Made by a program: the position numbers and the translations under genes. Under the pieces are notes generated by a model. The model was not told where the DNA came from. It worked only from the letters and a program-made list of their open reading frames with translations, and made no database searches. Shown here piece after piece: positions 5,831 through 8,531 of a DNA stretch of 8,531 bases. Origin of the DNA: Thermoplasmatota archaeon (GTDB taxonomy: Archaea > Thermoplasmatota > E2 > DHVEG-1); NCBI GenBank assembly GCA_022866015.1, contig JALHTX010000407.1, forward strand, positions 1 through 8,531. The letters are read 5' to 3'. The stretch's first letter is position 1, and the number at the start of each line of letters is the position of its first letter.

Positions 5831-6040
5831 TTACTGTTCTGATTCCTTACGAGTTTTCCATGCTTTTTTTGCCGCATCGCTTCTCTTTTCTTGTTGAGTA
5901 TCTATCCACATATTGATTGCTTCTTCTATAGCGATAGTGATGTTACCTTTTTTCATCCCCTTGCTTTTGAAAACTTCATTTCTGAATTTTTCTTCCAATT
6001 CATCTGGCAAGATTACCTTGATTGCTCCCATAGTTATCAT
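5831..6040 (-). CDS. Small RHH-like protein preceding the TcmP-like gene
   Basis: The protein has up to 69 residues. IKVILPDELEEKF is the strand and first helix, and KGNITIAIEEAINMWI the turn and second helix of a ribbon-helix-helix domain. The insert FKSKGMKKG makes the loop longer than in CopG-type repressors. The C-terminal tail (SDAAKKAWKTRKES) is basic and could contact DNA or RNA. Two starts are possible: ATG at 6040, or M4 at 6031, where GGATGA lies 5 nt upstream; the second seems better. It sits 14 nt ahead of the TcmP-like gene in the same direction, mirroring the small RHH-like gene ahead of the radical-SAM gene. It is probably an autorepressor of the TcmP operon; an antitoxin-like role is an alternative. 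The palindrome at 6070-6087 is a candidate operator. Confidence 0.8.
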   Translation of the reverse strand: MITMGAIKVILPDELEEKFRNEVFKSKGMKKGNITIAIEEAINMWIDTQQEKRSDAAKKAWKTRKESEQ

Positions 6041-6056
6041 CCATTAATAAAATTGG

Positions 6057-6068
6057 ATACTTATATAC
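6057..6068 (-). promoter_or_regulatory. Possible TATA box of the RHH/TcmP operon
   Basis: On the minus strand this reads AGTATATAAGTA, preceded by purines that could serve as a BRE. Transcription would then start near 6037, giving an almost leaderless transcript if M4 (6031) is the start. Another TATA-like element at about 6088-6097 would give a 30-nt leader, so the choice is open. Confidence 0.4.
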
Positions 6069-6069
6069 T

Positions 6070-6087
6070 TTTACCCTTAAGGGCAAA
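6070..6087. promoter_or_regulatory. 18-bp near-perfect palindrome, putative operator of the TcmP operon
   Basis: TTTACCCTTAAGGGCAAA has a perfect 10-bp core (CCCTTAAGGG, 6074-6083) and eight of nine arm positions complementary. It lies directly upstream of the TATA-like element, the same geometry as the dyad in the other RHH operon at 2311-2365, though the sequence differs. A further copy of the half motif, TAAGGGTA, is at 6118-6125. Confidence 0.55.
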
Positions 6088-6130
6088 GTTTATATGCCTA
6101 TAAGATATATGGGTGTATAAGGGTATAAGT

Positions 6131-6160
6131 GCCTAAAGGGAGTTTACGGCTCCCTCAGGC
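6131..6160 (+). repeat. Stem-loop directly ahead of the transposase gene
   Basis: GCCT (6131-6134) pairs with AGGC (6157-6160) and AGGGAG (6137-6142) with CTCCCT (6150-6155), leaving a small AA/C internal bulge and a 7-nt loop, TTTACGG. It ends 1 nt ahead of the ribosome binding site GGAG. In insertion sequences such hairpins can limit transposase translation from read-through transcripts; alternatively it is a structured element end. Confidence 0.7.
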
Positions 6161-6172
6161 TGGAGACATTGA

Positions 6173-7744
6173 ATGCGGTCAAGCAATCCAAATATCTCCA
6201 GAAAAAATATAGAACTGGAGATTTATAAAACATTCGAACAATTCAAAGAAAAAAAGAATATTTCTATAGCGGACTATCTCAAAAGTTTTAATGCATCCAT
6301 ATTTGGAAACCAAGAATATAGGAAGATAAAGTTTCCATATGAATCACTTGTCAAACTTGTTTTATTCCAGAAGTTAAAAGGGTTTAGATTCCAGACAAGG
6401 CTTGTTAGATATTTGAAAAGACATCCTGCTGATAAATTTAAACTTGGTTTTAGTATAACTCCAGATCAGACCACTATAAGTTATTTCATCAATCATATAC
6501 TTGACGCCGACACTAAAGTGCTTATTGATTTTACAGTATCAAAAATTCTAGAGGTTTCTGAGAAGTTTGGCATATTGTTTGATGTTGAAACCTTAGAACC
6601 TGAGAAACCATGTAAAGAAACCAGAGAACGAAACCAGTACTTACAGAAGAACGATAAAACCAAGGAGATCTGCCGACTATTCAAGAAACGATTCTCACCA
6701 TTCATCAATCTCAATCTGAAAAACAATACCATCTACAAAAAAACACAATTTATCGACCTCATGATCCACATGGGGATGACCAAAGACTTCGCAGAGAATG
6801 GAAGCAAAACATACAAAGAGTTACGAGGCAAGAATAATCCCGATGCAGACACTTTATTGTATCATCTGAAAAACTACAAGAATTACAGAGACCTCCATCA
6901 AATGTTTACCACATTATTTGAAGTTGTCTGGGAGATGGCCCGACAAGCTAACACCTTCGATATACGGAAACGATACGATGTTGCAATTGACTTTACAGAA
7001 TGGTACTTCTACGGAGATCGTAGTGCTACAATGGTTGTGGGAAAGAAACCAGAGCGGGGGACAACCAAATGCTACAAGTTTGCTACCATCAACATCGTGG
7101 AACCAGGTAAACGATTTACATTATTGGCATTGCCTGTTGGACCCTTCGATGATAAGAACAAAGTTTTAGAGAATTTACTTCAATACACCCAAGAGCGCAT
7201 CAAGATTCACCGAGTATACGTTGATCGTGGATTCTTTGATTCTGGATCTATTAAACTCTTCCATCGCCATCATTTAAAATATCTGATGCCCTGCACGCAT
7301 ATCTCTACAGTAAAACACATATTAGAGGTTACTCCTGCGCCAGCTGTCATCACTGATTTTGTAATGGCAGATACAACGTTCAATATGGTGATACTCAAAG
7401 AGACAAACGATAATGGAGCGACAATGAAATATGCATTTGCCACCAACGAAGTGTTCGATGAAAATGATGTAAACCTGACAGAACGTTTATTCCTTCTTTA
7501 TGGTAAGCGTTGGGGCATAGAATCAAGCTATAAAGTAAAAAAACAATCCTATCTTCCAAAGACAACCTCAAAGAACTATCTCATCAGATTGTTTTACTTC
7601 ATGTTCTCCGTATTGCTCTATAACCTGTGGATTCTTGCAGATATTCTTATCTGGCTTGCTCTGTTTGGAATTGTAAAAGAAGATCACTTGTTGACGTCGA
7701 AGTACTTTGGGACTGTATTATATATGATTGACCCAGGCGGATGA
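6173..7744 (+). CDS. IS4-type (DDE, YREK) transposase
   Basis: The protein has 523 residues. An N-terminal helical region (1-130) is followed by a charged linker and a DDE transposase domain. The catalytic residues can be placed: D273 in VAIDFTEWYFYGD, D351 in HRVYVDRGFFDS, and E450 in YGKRWGIESSYKVKKQ. The last gives the Y-x2-R-x3-E-x6-K (Y443, R446, E450, K457) signature of the IS4 superfamily. The enzyme would cut and join element ends through a two-metal mechanism. A hydrophobic C-terminal stretch (470-500) is usual for IS4-type proteins, which end in helices there. The frame is intact. GGAG at 6162-6165 supports the ATG at 6173. I found no terminal inverted repeats or target duplication, so the element borders are unknown. 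Archaeal families such as ISH3 are relatives, but the exact family is not assigned. Confidence 0.9.
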   Translation: MRSSNPNISRKNIELEIYKTFEQFKEKKNISIADYLKSFNASIFGNQEYRKIKFPYESLVKLVLFQKLKGFRFQTRLVRYLKRHPADKFKLGFSITPDQTTISYFINHILDADTKVLIDFTVSKILEVSEKFGILFDVETLEPEKPCKETRERNQYLQKNDKTKEICRLFKKRFSPFINLNLKNNTIYKKTQFIDLMIHMGMTKDFAENGSKTYKELRGKNNPDADTLLYHLKNYKNYRDLHQMFTTLFEVVWEMARQANTFDIRKRYDVAIDFTEWYFYGDRSATMVVGKKPERGTTKCYKFATINIVEPGKRFTLLALPVGPFDDKNKVLENLLQYTQERIKIHRVYVDRGFFDSGSIKLFHRHHLKYLMPCTHISTVKHILEVTPAPAVITDFVMADTTFNMVILKETNDNGATMKYAFATNEVFDENDVNLTERLFLLYGKRWGIESSYKVKKQSYLPKTTSKNYLIRLFYFMFSVLLYNLWILADILIWLALFGIVKEDHLLTSKYFGTVLYMIDPGG

Positions 7745-7755
7745 ATAATGCTAGG

Positions 7756-7777
7756 TTTTCTTGTTTTTTTCTTCTTA
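7756..7777 (+). terminator. T-rich archaeal terminator after the transposase gene
   Basis: Starting 11 bp after the stop codon there is a T-dominated tract with a run of seven T at 7764-7770 and no preceding hairpin. Oligo-T tracts of this kind end transcription in archaea. Confidence 0.55.
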
Positions 7778-7906
7778 TTGATTAGTGTTGAATAGAATTG
7801 GATCTTGTTTTTCATCAATATTATTACCTACATTATTACCATTTCATGCAAGATCACTCGTTTTGATTGTAAAAATAGTCTGTTTGTGTGTTCGATGACA
7901 TCGTTT

Positions 7907-8530
7907 TTAATTGGATTCGGCAAGTGATAAATCTACTTTCGGAACTACTGTTCGACAGTACTTCCGAATGTAAAAATCTACGAAGGAATCAATTTTTTCC
8001 AGAAGAGAATCCTTTTTAGAATAATGAATTTTTTGTGATTTAAAAGTCTTGTTTCTACGAAAGAAAGCATTATCGTTATTAAAATCGTCTAATTTTGTTT
8101 GGTTTTTCTTGTAACTTGATACAAAACCACCATTTTTTCTGCGAATAATTGGTAAAATATATTTCTCCTTTTTACCTATTAACTCATTCTTTTCAAATGA
8201 TGTTAGATTAACATTGAACACTTTAGATATTCGAGCAAGATCATGATAGCTTATAATCTTTGATTTCCGTTTTTCAAGTACTGCTTTCAAAGTTATTTTA
8301 TTCTTATCATTTAGAAAATAGAAAGACTTGCCATCAACTTGGGCTCTTTGAATAACTGGAAAATGTTTCCGTAAAGTATGTAGATTCTGACTACAGCTTC
8401 TAGTTGAGTCAACATATCCATAATTAAGTAATTGTTTCAAAACTTCCAGGGTTTTACCTCTTATTCCTCTGTTACCTGGTCTACTACTAGGTAAATCCTT
8501 AGTATAGTAATATACAAGCTGATAGGATAT
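7907..8530 (-). CDS. Unknown protein with a possible winged-helix domain, N-terminus beyond the window
   Basis: The frame is open from the right edge to the TAA at 7909-7907, giving at least 207 residues. An internal TTG at 8440 could be taken as a start, but sense sequence continues upstream (DLPSSRPGNRGIRGKTLEVL), so the gene is better read as cut by the window. The visible part begins with GKTLEVLKQLLNYGYVDST, a helix, then SCSQNLHTLRKHF, another helix, and VDGKSFYFL, which would fit the wing of a winged-helix DNA-binding domain. A Lys/Arg/Asn-rich middle and a C-terminal helix (LEKIDSFVDFYIRKY) follow. I do not recognise a named family. The high basic content suggests nucleic-acid binding. 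It converges with the transposase gene over a 160-bp gap. Confidence 0.65.
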   Translation of the reverse strand: MSYQLVYYYTKDLPSSRPGNRGIRGKTLEVLKQLLNYGYVDSTRSCSQNLHTLRKHFPVIQRAQVDGKSFYFLNDKNKITLKAVLEKRKSKIISYHDLARISKVFNVNLTSFEKNELIGKKEKYILPIIRRKNGGFVSSYKKNQTKLDDFNNDNAFFRRNKTFKSQKIHYSKKDSLLEKIDSFVDFYIRKYCRTVVPKVDLSLAESN

Positions 8531-8531
8531 A

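Noticed and set aside
7801..7855. 7-bp inverted repeat GATCTTG/CAAGATC and 9-bp direct repeat ATTATTACC in the gap after the transposase
   Set aside because: They are short, in A/T-rich DNA, and have no matching partner at the left side of the transposase, so they do not act as convincing element ends.
1..8531. CRISPR array, tRNA or rRNA genes
   Set aside because: No regularly spaced direct repeats and no cloverleaf or conserved rRNA segment were seen on either strand.

Overview
The window looks archaeal, probably from a methanogen-like euryarchaeon (a Methanosarcinales member would fit). The evidence is compositional: TATA-box promoters close ahead of genes, short leaders with purine-rich ribosome binding sites, several GTG or TTG starts, and T-rich tracts instead of hairpin-plus-U terminators. 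No gene here fixes the genus. The left 3.2 kb is very A/T rich. The block from about 3.7 kb to 7.7 kb is visibly less so, which suggests accessory genes of different origins placed side by side.

Layout. The left edge cuts a leftward gene encoding a CxxCGxCC cysteine-cluster protein. Next come a rightward unknown gene (271-837) and, tail to tail with it, a leftward two-gene operon: a 56-residue ribbon-helix-helix (RHH) protein (2073-2243) overlapping by 4 bp a 410-residue protein of unknown function. The operon's promoter region carries two 19-bp dyads, one of them perfect, which look like operators. A DUF2971-type gene (2481-3230) diverges from it. The stretch 3231-3729 has no intact gene but holds a frameshifted, 5'-truncated remnant of an endonuclease III (HhH-GPD/Fe-S loop) gene on the minus strand.

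The most interesting part is 3.7-6.04 kb, a symmetric tail-to-tail module. On the plus strand, a small RHH-like protein overlaps by 4 bp a radical-SAM protein of the spore-photoproduct-lyase-like type (Cx3Cx2C motif). On the minus strand, another small RHH-like protein is followed by a TcmP-like protein (three-Cys-motif partner). The two large genes overlap by 6 bp at their 3' ends. TcmP is known to be a genomic partner of a three-Cys protein, so the two probably act together. Each arm has its own small putative DNA-binding protein. The biochemical function is not known to me, and I infer a conflict or nucleic-acid-modification role only weakly.

To the right is an intact IS4-type (DDE/YREK) transposase gene (6173-7744) with a strong stem-loop directly ahead of its ribosome binding site and no recognisable terminal inverted repeats. 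A leftward gene for a possible winged-helix protein is open through the right edge, so its start lies outside the window.

Overall this is an accessory island: three RHH-led operons within 4 kb, a transposase, a decayed repair gene and several unknown proteins. Small RHH repressors with dyad operators look like the common regulatory theme.
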